Source of the DNA: Clostridiales bacterium | GTDB lineage: Bacteria; Bacillota; Sulfobacillia; Sulfobacillales; Sulfobacillaceae | Assembly: GCA_027365485.1 (NCBI GenBank) | Contig: DAHXNH010000293.1 | Coordinates: 1 to 32,527, forward strand | Direction: 5' to 3' | DNA: 32,527 nt | Shown here: one piece after another, positions 8,906 through 16,720 of the stretch | Numbering within the stretch: the first letter of the stretch is position 1 | Layout of the letters: every line of letters starts with the position of its first letter | Notes under the pieces: generated by a model | The model's input: the letters and a program-made list of their open reading frames with translations, nothing else | What the model was told of the DNA's origin: nothing | The model's database searches: none | Program-made: the position numbers and the translations under genes

Positions 8906-9541
8906 ATGGACCGATTCGAATACGCGGAGCAACTGTTTGTGCATGAAGATCAGATTTTGAAGGACATTAAAGAGGATATTCGGCGGCGGGGCATGCCAGA
9001 AATTTTCGTTCCGCCGTTAATCGGGGCTCTGTTAAACTGGCTGGTGCATCTTCGTCGACCGCAAAAAGTGTTGGAAATTGGGGCGCTTGGTGGATATTCT
9101 GGGGTATGGTTGGCCCGGGGATTGCCTCCAGAGGGGACGTTGCTGTCGTTGGAACTGAATAGTGAGTACGCCCAGGTGGCCAAGGCCAATCTGGCCAAGG
9201 CAGGGCTAGGCGAGAAAGTCGAGTATCGCGTGGGCCCGGCCGTAGACAGCTTGATCGGATTGGCTGCGGAAAACGTACACTTCGATTTTTTCTTTATCGA
9301 TGCCGATAAGGAGAATTACCCGAAGTATCTGGAATGGGCCTTAACCTTAGCCAATCCTGGGGCCATGATTACTGCGGACAACACCTTGCAAAATGGGCGG
9401 GTGTATTCTCCCGACTATCGGGACCGAAGTACCGAGGCCATGCGTCGGTTTAATCAGATGGCAGCCGAGCATCCGCGACTTAGATCGCTGCTTATTCCCT
9501 TGGCGGATGGCCTCCTGGCAGCCGAAGTGCTGTCTTCCTAA
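8906..9541 (+). CDS. SAM-dependent O-methyltransferase, family 3 (catechol/caffeoyl-CoA type)
   Basis: Encodes 211 residues from ATG 8906, chosen for AAAGGGAGAG about 6 nt upstream; an in-frame TTG at 8864 lacks a ribosome site. Family 3 O-methyltransferases move a methyl group from SAM to a hydroxyl of small aromatic or related molecules, usually with a divalent metal. Seen: SAM-binding EIGALGGYSG (57-66), acidic residue E83 in the next strand (SLEL), metal-site FIDADKENY with D132, and ADN at 158-160 supplying a further Asp/Asn pair. Length and order match bacterial members. The substrate is unknown. It is the last plus-strand gene of the left run and its stop overlaps that of the convergent membrane protein. 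Confidence 0.87.
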   Translation: MDRFEYAEQLFVHEDQILKDIKEDIRRRGMPEIFVPPLIGALLNWLVHLRRPQKVLEIGALGGYSGVWLARGLPPEGTLLSLELNSEYAQVAKANLAKAGLGEKVEYRVGPAVDSLIGLAAENVHFDFFFIDADKENYPKYLEWALTLANPGAMITADNTLQNGRVYSPDYRDRSTEAMRRFNQMAAEHPRLRSLLIPLADGLLAAEVLSS

Positions 9542-9897
9542 TGGCGGGTAATTTTGGGCGTGATCACCATCTCGATCACGCCTAAGAGGATGCCCATGAG
9601 AATAGCACCGAACAACGTGATCGGCCAAATTGGGACAAACCAGCGGGTCGCATACACGATGGCGGTGGTGGTGACCATCCAATAGACAAAACGGCGTCCA
9701 AAAGACTGGTGGTAGCCGCGATAGGATTCGAGCGCACTGCCCACCAGCCCGGTCATCAGGCCAGCCACCACGGCTGCCCAGAACAGGGGGCCCAACCGCA
9801 GTGGGGAGGGTTCGGCCAACACTACAAACACAAACAAGATACCGGGCACGACCAGGACAGAAATGGCCGTGCGTAAGATGGTGCCGTAAAAGCCCAT
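9538..9897 (-). CDS. Small four-helix membrane protein, unknown function
   Basis: Encodes 119 residues from ATG 9897, preceded by GGGGGGTGG; a TTG at 9912 in frame is less likely because it lies within that G-run. Four hydrophobic stretches are clear: a first near residues 5-25 (TILRTAISVLVVPGILFVFV), a second over the LFWAAVVAGLMTGLVGS region, a third around VYWMVTTTAIVYATRW, and a fourth over TLFGAILMGILLGVIEMV. The linker between helices 2 and 3 is polar and basic (ESYRGYHQSFGRR), which suggests it faces the cytoplasm. No family is recognised. It converges on the O-methyltransferase with a 4-nt overlap of stop codons. Confidence 0.7.
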   Translation of the reverse strand: MGFYGTILRTAISVLVVPGILFVFVVLAEPSPLRLGPLFWAAVVAGLMTGLVGSALESYRGYHQSFGRRFVYWMVTTTAIVYATRWFVPIWPITLFGAILMGILLGVIEMVITPKITRH

Positions 9898-10402
9898 AAT
9901 GCCACCCCCCAAAAGGTTTGGGATTAGGGTACCCTCGGCGAAAGCGGGGAATACGCGTTTTGTGTGTAGTCTGGGGGAAGAAGTGAAGTCGTGTGCGTAG
10001 TCGGGCTCTTCGCACCAAAGCGGTAGATAGACCTAGAGGCTTTTGCAAACCTAGCGGGCGGCGGGACAAACCTGGGGTGTCCGATCAACAATGAGCGGCA
10101 TGAAGAATCTAAATTCCGGTGGCCTTCAGATTAAACGACGCCTAACCGCAAAAGGATCGAGGTGGCTTTCACCGGCATCTGTCGGTCTAGGCTCGTTTGG
10201 GCCCCAGCCAGGTGTGAGAAGACCTTGGCACGGAGACGACCCCTGGTTCGGTTGAACCATTCTGTCTTATGGACCCGAGGGCCCACTGAACGATTGCGGT
10301 CGTTAGAGTGGGCGCGATGAGGGCGGACTCGGTTCCTGCCAGGCGATGAGGACAACGACGGGCCGTAGAATTGGCGTGTGCGATGCTAGGAAAGGCGGAG
10401 GG
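9898..10402. other. Gene-poor gap of about 500 bp
   Basis: No convincing gene is present. A 74-codon minus-strand frame (10131-10355) has no ribosome site and an Arg-rich, low-complexity product. Its last 15 residues or so (PVKATSILLRLGVV) read more like protein, so a decayed gene end is possible but unproven. No tRNA-like or terminator-like structure stands out. Confidence 0.5.
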
Positions 10403-10960
10403 CTAGCTTAGCCATCGGGTGCGCTCGTTGCCGGCAATGCGCTCCGGGTGGGGTGTTCTTGCGGGATATCCCACGAAAAGATAGGCGATAATTCGCTGCT
10501 GAGGGTTCAAGTCTAGCCAGGCGCGGAAGGGTTCAAAATATACGAGAGGTCCGGTGTGCCAGTAGGTGCCTAGGTGGCGAGCGTGAGCGACTAAGGTCAT
10601 GTTGTAAACAGCCATGGTCACCGCTGCGTAATCTTCTTCAGCCCGAAAAGGATTGGGGTCAAGATTTTGGATGGCGACAATCGATGCGGGTACGGCCAAG
10701 ACGTCTAATTTTGCCTTGCGGGCAATCGCTTCCGCTTGAGGTTTTTCGCGATTTTTAGCCAAGACTGCTTGTTCTCGAAAGTTTGCCATATGTTCTAGGC
10801 TGTCTCCTTGCACGACGACGAATTGCCAGGGCTGGGTTAAATGGTGGTTGGGGACAAATACAGCAAGATCGATCATTTCTCGCAAGACCTGCTCGGGAAC
10901 GGGATCGGGCAAGAATTGATGAATGGTGCGGCGATGGCCTAAGGCTTCGATAATATCCAT
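10403..10960 (-). CDS. Nitroreductase-family FMN oxidoreductase
   Basis: Encodes 185 residues from ATG 10960, with a very strong GAGGAGG about 9 nt upstream. Nitroreductase-family proteins are homodimeric flavoenzymes that reduce nitro compounds, quinones or related substrates with NAD(P)H. Seen: an N-terminal HRRTIHQF FMN-phosphate motif (residues 9-16), VPNHHLTQPWQFVVV around 36-50, a central helix pair with DYAAVTMAVYNMTLVAHARHLGTYW, and a C-terminal IIAYLFVGYPA strand followed by the tail that usually extends over the partner subunit. The length is typical. The gene appears to be monocistronic, with its own TATAAT box at 11022-11027. The physiological substrate cannot be predicted. Confidence 0.88.
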   Translation of the reverse strand: MDIIEALGHRRTIHQFLPDPVPEQVLREMIDLAVFVPNHHLTQPWQFVVVQGDSLEHMANFREQAVLAKNREKPQAEAIARKAKLDVLAVPASIVAIQNLDPNPFRAEEDYAAVTMAVYNMTLVAHARHLGTYWHTGPLVYFEPFRAWLDLNPQQRIIAYLFVGYPARTPHPERIAGNERTRWLS

Positions 10961-11021
10961 AAGTGTAAACCTCCTCGGTGAATGGGTTGCTGGGTGGCAA
11001 GTGACTGTAGACCTGAAAGAT

Positions 11022-11050
11022 ATTATAGCGGATTGTCTGTACAGGGTTCA
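11022..11050 (-). promoter_or_regulatory. Promoter of the nitroreductase gene
   Basis: On the minus strand a perfect TATAAT lies at 11022-11027, about 60 bp upstream of the start. The best -35 match 17-18 bp further up is weak (about 3 of 6 positions), so only the -10 element is firm. Confidence 0.5.
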
Positions 11051-11129
11051 TCGATCCTCGGATTAGAGGCTAACCCGGGTGCGGACTCAGCAGGCGCTGG
11101 ATCACGCGCCATGACGTGGGATCAAGGGA

Positions 11130-11157
11130 AGGCGCTTTGAGGGCCCTCAAAGCGCCT
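11130..11157. terminator. 28-bp perfect palindrome, probable terminator of the solute-binding protein gene
   Basis: Two 14-nt halves starting AGGCGCTTTG are exactly complementary with no spacer. The element lies about 97 bp beyond the stop of the minus-strand solute-binding protein gene and can form a stem of 11-12 bp with a tight loop. The minus-strand tail (TTCCCTT) is only mildly T-rich. A run of seven T on the plus strand comes 20 nt later but has no plus-strand gene to serve. Terminator is the best reading; a protein-binding palindrome is the alternative. Confidence 0.55.
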
Positions 11158-11253
11158 GGGTGTGTAACCCGGTTTGGTTTTTTTGTGAAAACATCGGACG
11201 GCAATGTCGTTTCAGTGTGATTGACCTAAGCACGGGCAGGGCGCTAAGAACAT

Positions 11254-13299
11254 TTAGTGAATCGTCATATACTGCAACTGGTAGAAATACTGCATTTGCC
11301 AAGGATTGGCCACTACTTGACTGAGGTTCGGTTTGGCTACGTACACGGTTTCGCCGTAATTTAGCGGGATGACATAGCCAGATTGGATCATCGCATCGGC
11401 GATCTTCGCGGCGAGAGCGGCCGATTGACTGGCGCTTGGCGTGTTGGCTAGTTCAGCTGTCCACATCCGCTCGTTGGCCACTAACGGGGGTTCGTGTTGA
11501 TCGTTCCAAGCTTGACCATTGATGCCGAGACTAATCGTCCCACCGCCTTCCGAGTACGTTCCCACGAATTTCCAAAAAGCTTCCCAATCCTGATGCTTGG
11601 CCTGAGCCGTCTTAGCCGTTTTGTACGAGGCAAGATAGAGGTTAAGGTCTTGGGTTAAGGTGGGCACTCCGGGAATAATCAGTGCGGCTCGATAGGCCGC
11701 CGGCTGCCTTGCGGTCCAAGCATCGATGTAGGCGATGTCAGCTTTGGCGGCTTTAATCAAGGGCTGCCAAGTGGCGTACGTCACGCCCCCGTGAGTATTA
11801 GTGGGATTGCCGAAGGCTTTCACATTGCGGGGGTCATAGGGGTCGAGGTACCAAACTGCAGTGTGGGATCGATAGGCCTGAGGTCCAATAGACCCGTAAA
11901 AGCCCTCCCACTGATTGGACTGCAAGGGCCAGTTGACGGTGCTGTCCCAATTCGACACTCCCAGATCGGTACTGTACCCAGGCAAAATCCCAGGATCAAT
12001 GCCTTCGTACATCAGCGTGTTCTCTTCCGTCGTGTTCATCGGTTCGATTTTGAAGTTTAGGTTCAAATTGGTTTTTAGCTCTGCGGAGATTGCTTCGGCC
12101 ATGGAGATGGACTGTGGGGAGTAGGTTTGGGTAAAGGTGTAAAGATACAATTGCCCTATGCCCTTGCCATCGGGATAACCGGCTTTGGCCAAGAGCTTTC
12201 GCGCGTTAGCAACGTTGTAACCATACGGATTATGCTCGAGGGTATAAGTTGGAAATCCTGGGTAGGCGAAGACCGACGTGGCTCCAGCCATATTGTTGAG
12301 GACGGGATCAACGATTGGGGCACGGTCGATCGCCATGGCGATGGCTTCACGGACCAAAGCGCTATTGAGTGCCGAAGGATCCGGCGAATGGTCGTAGCCC
12401 AAGTAATTGACCAAAGCCTCCGGAGTTTTGTGCACTTGGCTGGGAAAATGGGCTAGCGCATACTTGTAGTCCGAAGGAGTGCTAATAATCGCTGCGTCTA
12501 AGGCCCCGGATTCGTAATCTTCGAGAGGGACCGTCGGTTCGGGGATTAGGTTGATTTGACTCACATTGCCTACGTTGACCTCTCCAGAATGACCGACATA
12601 GTAGGGATTGCGAGTGAGGACATCTTCCCCGTTGGTTTCAAACGACTTCAGAATATAAGGGCCGTCGCCCACAAAGTACTGAGGCAGCCACCAATTGGTA
12701 CTATGCTTTTGGACATCCGGCGGATACAAGGGCATGGACCCGGCAATCGCGAGCCAGCTTTCGATATTGACCGACGCAGTGAGAGTAATCTTGAGCTCGT
12801 AGGGATTCAGCACCTTAATCCCGACTTTGGAGGCAGGCACTTCCCCTGCCTTATATGGTGAAGCATTGAGCACGTAGTTGACGACACTTTCCCAAGTAGC
12901 CCCGTCCGTGTTGGACGGGGAATCCATTCGCATCCATGCGTAATAAAAATCTTCGGCGGTGACAGGTTGACCGTTTGACCAACGCGCGTTGTGCCGTAGT
13001 TGGATGGTCCAGACGCGACCACCGTCAGAAATTTCCCAACTCTGAGCGATTTTGGGCTCTAGTTGGTTTTTGGCATTGTATCCGAACAAGCCTTCGAGAG
13101 TGGTGCCTTGGTCAATTAAAATTTGACTGCTCCAGGTCAGGGGGTCGAAGGTCGACAGAGAACCTGCCGGGTAAACTATGGACACCGCTTTGGTCGCTGC
13201 CCTAGCCACCGGGGACATCGTTTGTAGCAAACTGGTTCCGCCGAGCGCAGCGCTGGCCAAGACCACCGATGCGATTGCCATCAACTTGGGTTTCGTCAT
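11254..13299 (-). CDS. Secreted ABC-transporter solute-binding protein, family 5 (peptide type)
   Basis: Encodes 681 residues from ATG 13299, preceded by AAGGAGGAT; upstream in-frame codons to 13509 have no ribosome site. Family 5 binding proteins capture oligopeptides, nickel or related ligands outside the membrane and hand them to ABC permeases. Seen: a Sec signal peptide of about 34 residues ending SPVARA before the mature ATK, then the family pattern with TFDPLTWSSQ, LEGLFGYN, QPTVAEDFYYAW-like text (PVTAEDFYYAW), a GDGPYILKSF strand, and LVREAIAMAIDR in domain II. There is no cysteine at the cleavage site, so it is not a classical lipoprotein. No permease or ATPase gene lies nearby. It is longer than the usual 540-600 residues. 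Confidence 0.88.
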   Translation of the reverse strand: MTKPKLMAIASVVLASAALGGTSLLQTMSPVARAATKAVSIVYPAGSLSTFDPLTWSSQILIDQGTTLEGLFGYNAKNQLEPKIAQSWEISDGGRVWTIQLRHNARWSNGQPVTAEDFYYAWMRMDSPSNTDGATWESVVNYVLNASPYKAGEVPASKVGIKVLNPYELKITLTASVNIESWLAIAGSMPLYPPDVQKHSTNWWLPQYFVGDGPYILKSFETNGEDVLTRNPYYVGHSGEVNVGNVSQINLIPEPTVPLEDYESGALDAAIISTPSDYKYALAHFPSQVHKTPEALVNYLGYDHSPDPSALNSALVREAIAMAIDRAPIVDPVLNNMAGATSVFAYPGFPTYTLEHNPYGYNVANARKLLAKAGYPDGKGIGQLYLYTFTQTYSPQSISMAEAISAELKTNLNLNFKIEPMNTTEENTLMYEGIDPGILPGYSTDLGVSNWDSTVNWPLQSNQWEGFYGSIGPQAYRSHTAVWYLDPYDPRNVKAFGNPTNTHGGVTYATWQPLIKAAKADIAYIDAWTARQPAAYRAALIIPGVPTLTQDLNLYLASYKTAKTAQAKHQDWEAFWKFVGTYSEGGGTISLGINGQAWNDQHEPPLVANERMWTAELANTPSASQSAALAAKIADAMIQSGYVIPLNYGETVYVAKPNLSQVVANPWQMQYFYQLQYMTIH

Positions 13300-14649
13300 T
13301 TCTAAAATCCTCCTTAAAAGGGGTGCGAGAGACTGAACCGTTCCAAGTTCTACGCCGATATCGGAAAACACTGACCAAAGCGATATGATGTAGCGAAAAC
13401 TAAGATTCGGGAAATAATCGAAAATTCCTGCTAGCCTGGCGAAAAAACGCCACCAAAGTGAACCGAAAAGTTGAACCACGGTATTGTTACGGCTGCAGGG
13501 ACTCAGCAACTGCCAACATTTTGAAGGAAACTCTGTGTGGGATGTTTTTTCGGTCGTCCACGAATCTTCTAGGGAAATTGATCGTCAACCGAGGCCGTCA
13601 TCGGCTAAATTCTGGTGAGATTAACACGACGCCAGGCGAGGACTTGCAGTCATTTCAGCGGTTGCCGATAACTTAGTAGCATTGAAGGCGAACCCAGGCA
13701 CTTCCGGCAGAGCTCGCAGAAGCCTCCAGTCATCGCCCCAAAACGGTGCAAGAGGTTTTTGCCTAAGCCTCAAGTGAAGCGGACATTCCAAGTGGCAGCA
13801 CATCAAGGATGCGGCTGAATTTGACTGATCATGTCATTGCCGTCGGACGAATCTTAAGATGGGAAGAGTCGTTCCAGGGCGCTATTCGTCCATAGATCTT
13901 AGATCGAAGTGCGGGCAGAGCAGCCTGTCTTATCCAATTAATTAAACGACTAACGATCTTCGTCATTCGTGAATCCTCCAATCTCAGCCAAATGATCTGC
14001 GCTCACTGTACCAACCCCTGCCTTCGATGGCCTTGGCAAGCGCTAGCTGTTCGCGGTGTTAGTTTGTTGCCGGGTCATCCGGTCCGGCGGAGAACCTTGG
14101 AGCCTCAAAGGAGCATGGGACGCCAATTTAAGCCAATCAGGCCTGGGCCTCGACTCCATCGTGCCGGCCCCCGGGGATTTCCGAAAAATGTGGGATGCCG
14201 GGCCTCTGGCAAGGATTGGTGGCACACCCGCAAGCTTCTTAAGGATCTGGGATCACCACCCATTCAACCAAGACAACCAAGACAACCGTGGAAATCAGGG
14301 CCGACTCGGACTCCTTACCCGCGAAGGGCCAAGGGGCCTATGCCGGGAATGGACCCGAAAACCTCCTTAACCGCGCAAGAAGGTATGAAGAGGGCCTAAA
14401 CCTTTTCGATCGGTCAGCCCGCTGCCCTGACTTTCACCAAGAGCACGAGGCGGCCCTCGGGGGAGGGGACGGATCGTCCTTACGATGGCGATTACCAGCG
14501 GGCCGAAAGTGATACCGGGGACGGCGGATCGCGTCATGGTTTCCGTTTTGGGGGAAACGCCCACGTGTTAGGGAAACCATTATGCAAAAAGGTGTTGAGA
14601 CGCACAGAGCTTAGGCATCAAACCGGCAAATGGGCGCATAGCGTAAGGC
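13300..14649. other. Gene-poor block left of the repeat protein
   Basis: About 1.35 kb with no convincing long gene. It holds the leader of the solute-binding protein (to about 13450), a possible 45-codon minus-strand ORF (13829-13966, listed separately), and scattered frames of 60-135 codons on both strands with no ribosome site and Arg/Pro-rich low-complexity products. A short tandem repeat (unit CAACCAAGA, 2.5 copies) lies at 14265-14287. I see no insertion-sequence ends, RNA gene or CRISPR repeat. The block may be decayed coding sequence. Confidence 0.5.
13829..13966 (-). CDS. Possible 45-residue small protein, or remnant of a larger gene
   Basis: A minus-strand ATG at 13966 follows TTGGAGGATTCACGA, a ribosome site as good as those of the proven genes nearby, and opens a frame of 45 residues ending with TGA at 13829. 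The product is basic, with an N-terminal helix-like stretch of alternating hydrophobic and charged residues (IVSRLINWIRQAALPALRS) and few acidic residues. No family is recognised. The frame after the stop does not obviously continue, although a second frame at 13621-13806 on the same strand could be the shifted remainder of a broken gene. Either a genuine small protein or the translated start of a pseudogene would fit. Confidence 0.35.
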   Translation of the reverse strand: MTKIVSRLINWIRQAALPALRSKIYGRIAPWNDSSHLKIRPTAMT

Positions 14650-14684
14650 AAAAAGGCGTCCATCGATTTTCACCGATAGACGCC
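14650..14684 (-). terminator. Rho-independent terminator of the 662-residue protein gene
   Basis: On the minus strand GGCGTC pairs with GACGCC and an inner ATCG with CGAT, giving an interrupted 10-bp stem over an 8-nt loop, directly followed by TTTTT. It begins about 48 bp past the stop of the minus-strand gene ending at 14732. Confidence 0.85.
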
Positions 14685-14731
14685 CGCTTACTCCTGGAAA
14701 TACAGCCTGTCCGCGCAGATGAACGAATCCG

Positions 14732-16720
14732 TTAACTGGATGGGTGAGAATCGAGCAGCGCGTTCACCGTCGGCCACAAGTGGACGATCTTTTTGTAGAC
14801 TAAGGGATTCAAACGATACTCTAGAAACCAAGACGCGTCAGTACCCGAGGCCTTGAGAGCAGGGATCCACGGAGCCAACGCACCTACGTAAGTCGAAAGT
14901 AAATCGTCAGGCAGCAACCCTTCAATTTTTTCTGCCATTGCTACCAGAGAAGACATCGGGGTCACCGACGCTGGCGTAGGCTCTGGCTCACGAACTTTTG
15001 GCTCATCAAATTGCGGGTGCGCAAATGAACCTTGGGAGCTAGCTCGGGACGGCTGACGCGTCAGACGGTAACTCGTACGGCGGTTGGAACTAATGCGTTC
15101 GACGATATACTCACCGTGCGGGTGTGTTGCAGCCTGGATCAGCCAGAGAGATAACGGGTGTTTCTGGGTGACACTCTTTAACGGTGGCAACGGCAATGCC
15201 CAGCCGTGTTCAGCCCCAGTGTTTTCGAGATCTCGTAAGATCACCGACTTATTGCCAAAAGCGCGTTCCCATCCGGCCAAAAATTTTTGGATTTGGGCGT
15301 CCGAGAACGAGAACTGATCCAGATCGGGCGTGCCCGCAGGAATCTTGGCAGACTCGGTCGTCACCGACGACGAGCTGGGAGATTGCGCCCGCCCAGGCTC
15401 GACCGAATCGGGAGAAGCAAAACGCAATTCGAATACGGTTCGTTTTTTGCGCGGGTTATAGGAATGTTCGATGCTCACACCGATCTCCGCCGGAAGCGGT
15501 TGCGTAAGCAACTCCCGGAGATAGCGCATTTGCTGTGTGTGCATCTTGGGCAACACCCGGCGCAAGCTCGGATCCTTGGTAATCACCTTCAAGATGCGGT
15601 CCAAGGGTACAGCCTCCGAGCCCAATTCGGACGTCCACGCTTCCACAAATCGAGCCCAGTCGAGCCGCGACCACCCGTCGGGGTTGGAGGGCGGAAGGGC
15701 TTCCCGTGTCGTGGACGAGGGGGCTGGCATGGCTTGAGCGGCTCCCGGAACCATTGCATAGCGAGACTCCCAGGGAGTGGCGGCGCGTTCTTCACAGGCT
15801 AAAAGGCCTAAGCGTTCCGCCTGTTCCAGCCAATCCATGATGCGTTGGCGCGCAGTCAGGGGATCGTCGCCTGCAACCGCGGTTGATGGGACGATGCCGC
15901 GCTCTCGAATAAGCCAGTGTAATTCCTGGCCTGACGCCGCCTGGCCGCCATTTTTCGCTGACCAGGCTTTGGCGAATGCTGGCCACTCGTCATCGGCCAT
16001 CACCGGCCCTGCGGTCGAAGAAGTGGAATCCCTGGCTTCTACACTCAACCAATGCGTATAGTTGGCTAATAGCGAATCCAGGTCCGGAGAAGACGTGGTC
16101 GGGCTGGTGGTAAGCCATTGCTCCAATGCAACCAATTCGTCGTCGTGAGTGGCGTAGGCGTCCCAAAAGTCGGAATCGTTGAGGCATTGTCGGGCCAACT
16201 TGTCAGTCCAGGCCGCAGGCAAGGTCAGGTCTTCCGACTCTTGGGGATGTTGGTCGACCCATTTGGCAATGCGAGCCCACTCATAAAACGTGCTAAATGG
16301 GAGATCGCGCGTACCTTCGGCGACCCGTTTGACCAACAATCGAGCATCGTCGAGTGTCTCCGAGTTCCAGTGGTAGCTTTCTAGAATGCGCTGCCACATG
16401 GTGCCGGGATTGCTGTGCAGGGTTTTGGCTATAATAGTGGCTGCCGGCGGCAGGGTGACATAAGGTTTGGAGCCTGGCTCTTGAGAGGCCCAGATCTGTA
16501 CAAATTTGGCCCAATGAGACAAAGATGGCTCGGGTGCATCGGGGACGGAAAAGTATCGTACGGTAGCTAAGGCTCTTTTGTCTAACGGCAGAGTAAGCCA
16601 ATGTTGAGCGCGTTCGGGATCCCAGCCGGCGTGCATCAACACCGTGCCTGCGACCCCTTTCCAAGGATACGAAGGCGCGGTAAAGGTGTAGCGCCTGGGT
16701 TCTGATGTTTGTTCCTCCAT
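14732..16720 (-). CDS. Uncharacterised 662-residue protein with three or more 82-residue repeats
   Basis: Encodes 662 residues from ATG 16720, with TTTGGAGGAGG about 9 nt upstream; longer in-frame starts to 16945 lack a ribosome site. No known family is recognised. I see three diverged repeats of nearly equal length: residues 245-326, 354-435 and 476-557. Each opens with an aromatic-F-x3-W helix (EWPAFAKAW, DWARFVEAW, QIQKFLAGW), then a Gly and a hydrophobic helix, and closes with a basic hairpin ending in R-Y/F-x-L, set 67-68 residues after the header Trp. A fourth header (HWAKFVQIW) occurs at 69-77. The shape recalls winged-helix domains such as those ending phage/plasmid primase-helicases. 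Linkers are Ser/Pro/Thr-rich. There is no signal peptide or membrane segment, so the protein is probably cytoplasmic. It is monocistronic with its own terminator. Confidence 0.8.
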   Translation of the reverse strand: MEEQTSEPRRYTFTAPSYPWKGVAGTVLMHAGWDPERAQHWLTLPLDKRALATVRYFSVPDAPEPSLSHWAKFVQIWASQEPGSKPYVTLPPAATIIAKTLHSNPGTMWQRILESYHWNSETLDDARLLVKRVAEGTRDLPFSTFYEWARIAKWVDQHPQESEDLTLPAAWTDKLARQCLNDSDFWDAYATHDDELVALEQWLTTSPTTSSPDLDSLLANYTHWLSVEARDSTSSTAGPVMADDEWPAFAKAWSAKNGGQAASGQELHWLIRERGIVPSTAVAGDDPLTARQRIMDWLEQAERLGLLACEERAATPWESRYAMVPGAAQAMPAPSSTTREALPPSNPDGWSRLDWARFVEAWTSELGSEAVPLDRILKVITKDPSLRRVLPKMHTQQMRYLRELLTQPLPAEIGVSIEHSYNPRKKRTVFELRFASPDSVEPGRAQSPSSSSVTTESAKIPAGTPDLDQFSFSDAQIQKFLAGWERAFGNKSVILRDLENTGAEHGWALPLPPLKSVTQKHPLSLWLIQAATHPHGEYIVERISSNRRTSYRLTRQPSRASSQGSFAHPQFDEPKVREPEPTPASVTPMSSLVAMAEKIEGLLPDDLLSTYVGALAPWIPALKASGTDASWFLEYRLNPLVYKKIVHLWPTVNALLDSHPSS

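Noticed and set aside
9347-10069. 240-codon minus-strand frame spanning the methyltransferase end and the small membrane protein
   Set aside because: It overlaps both genes in another frame, its product is rich in Arg, His and Pro, and it has no ribosome site.
10131-10355. 74-codon minus-strand frame as a transposase remnant
   Set aside because: The last residues look protein-like, but there is no ribosome site, no terminal repeats and no recognisable transposase motif.
14265-14287. Tandem repeat CAACCAAGA, 2.5 copies, as a CRISPR or iteron seed
   Set aside because: The unit is only 9 nt, there are no spacers and no further copies nearby. It is a minor slippage repeat.
13992-14399. 135-codon plus-strand frame as a gene
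   Set aside because: No ribosome site, an Arg/Pro-rich low-complexity product, and competing frames of similar length on both strands.
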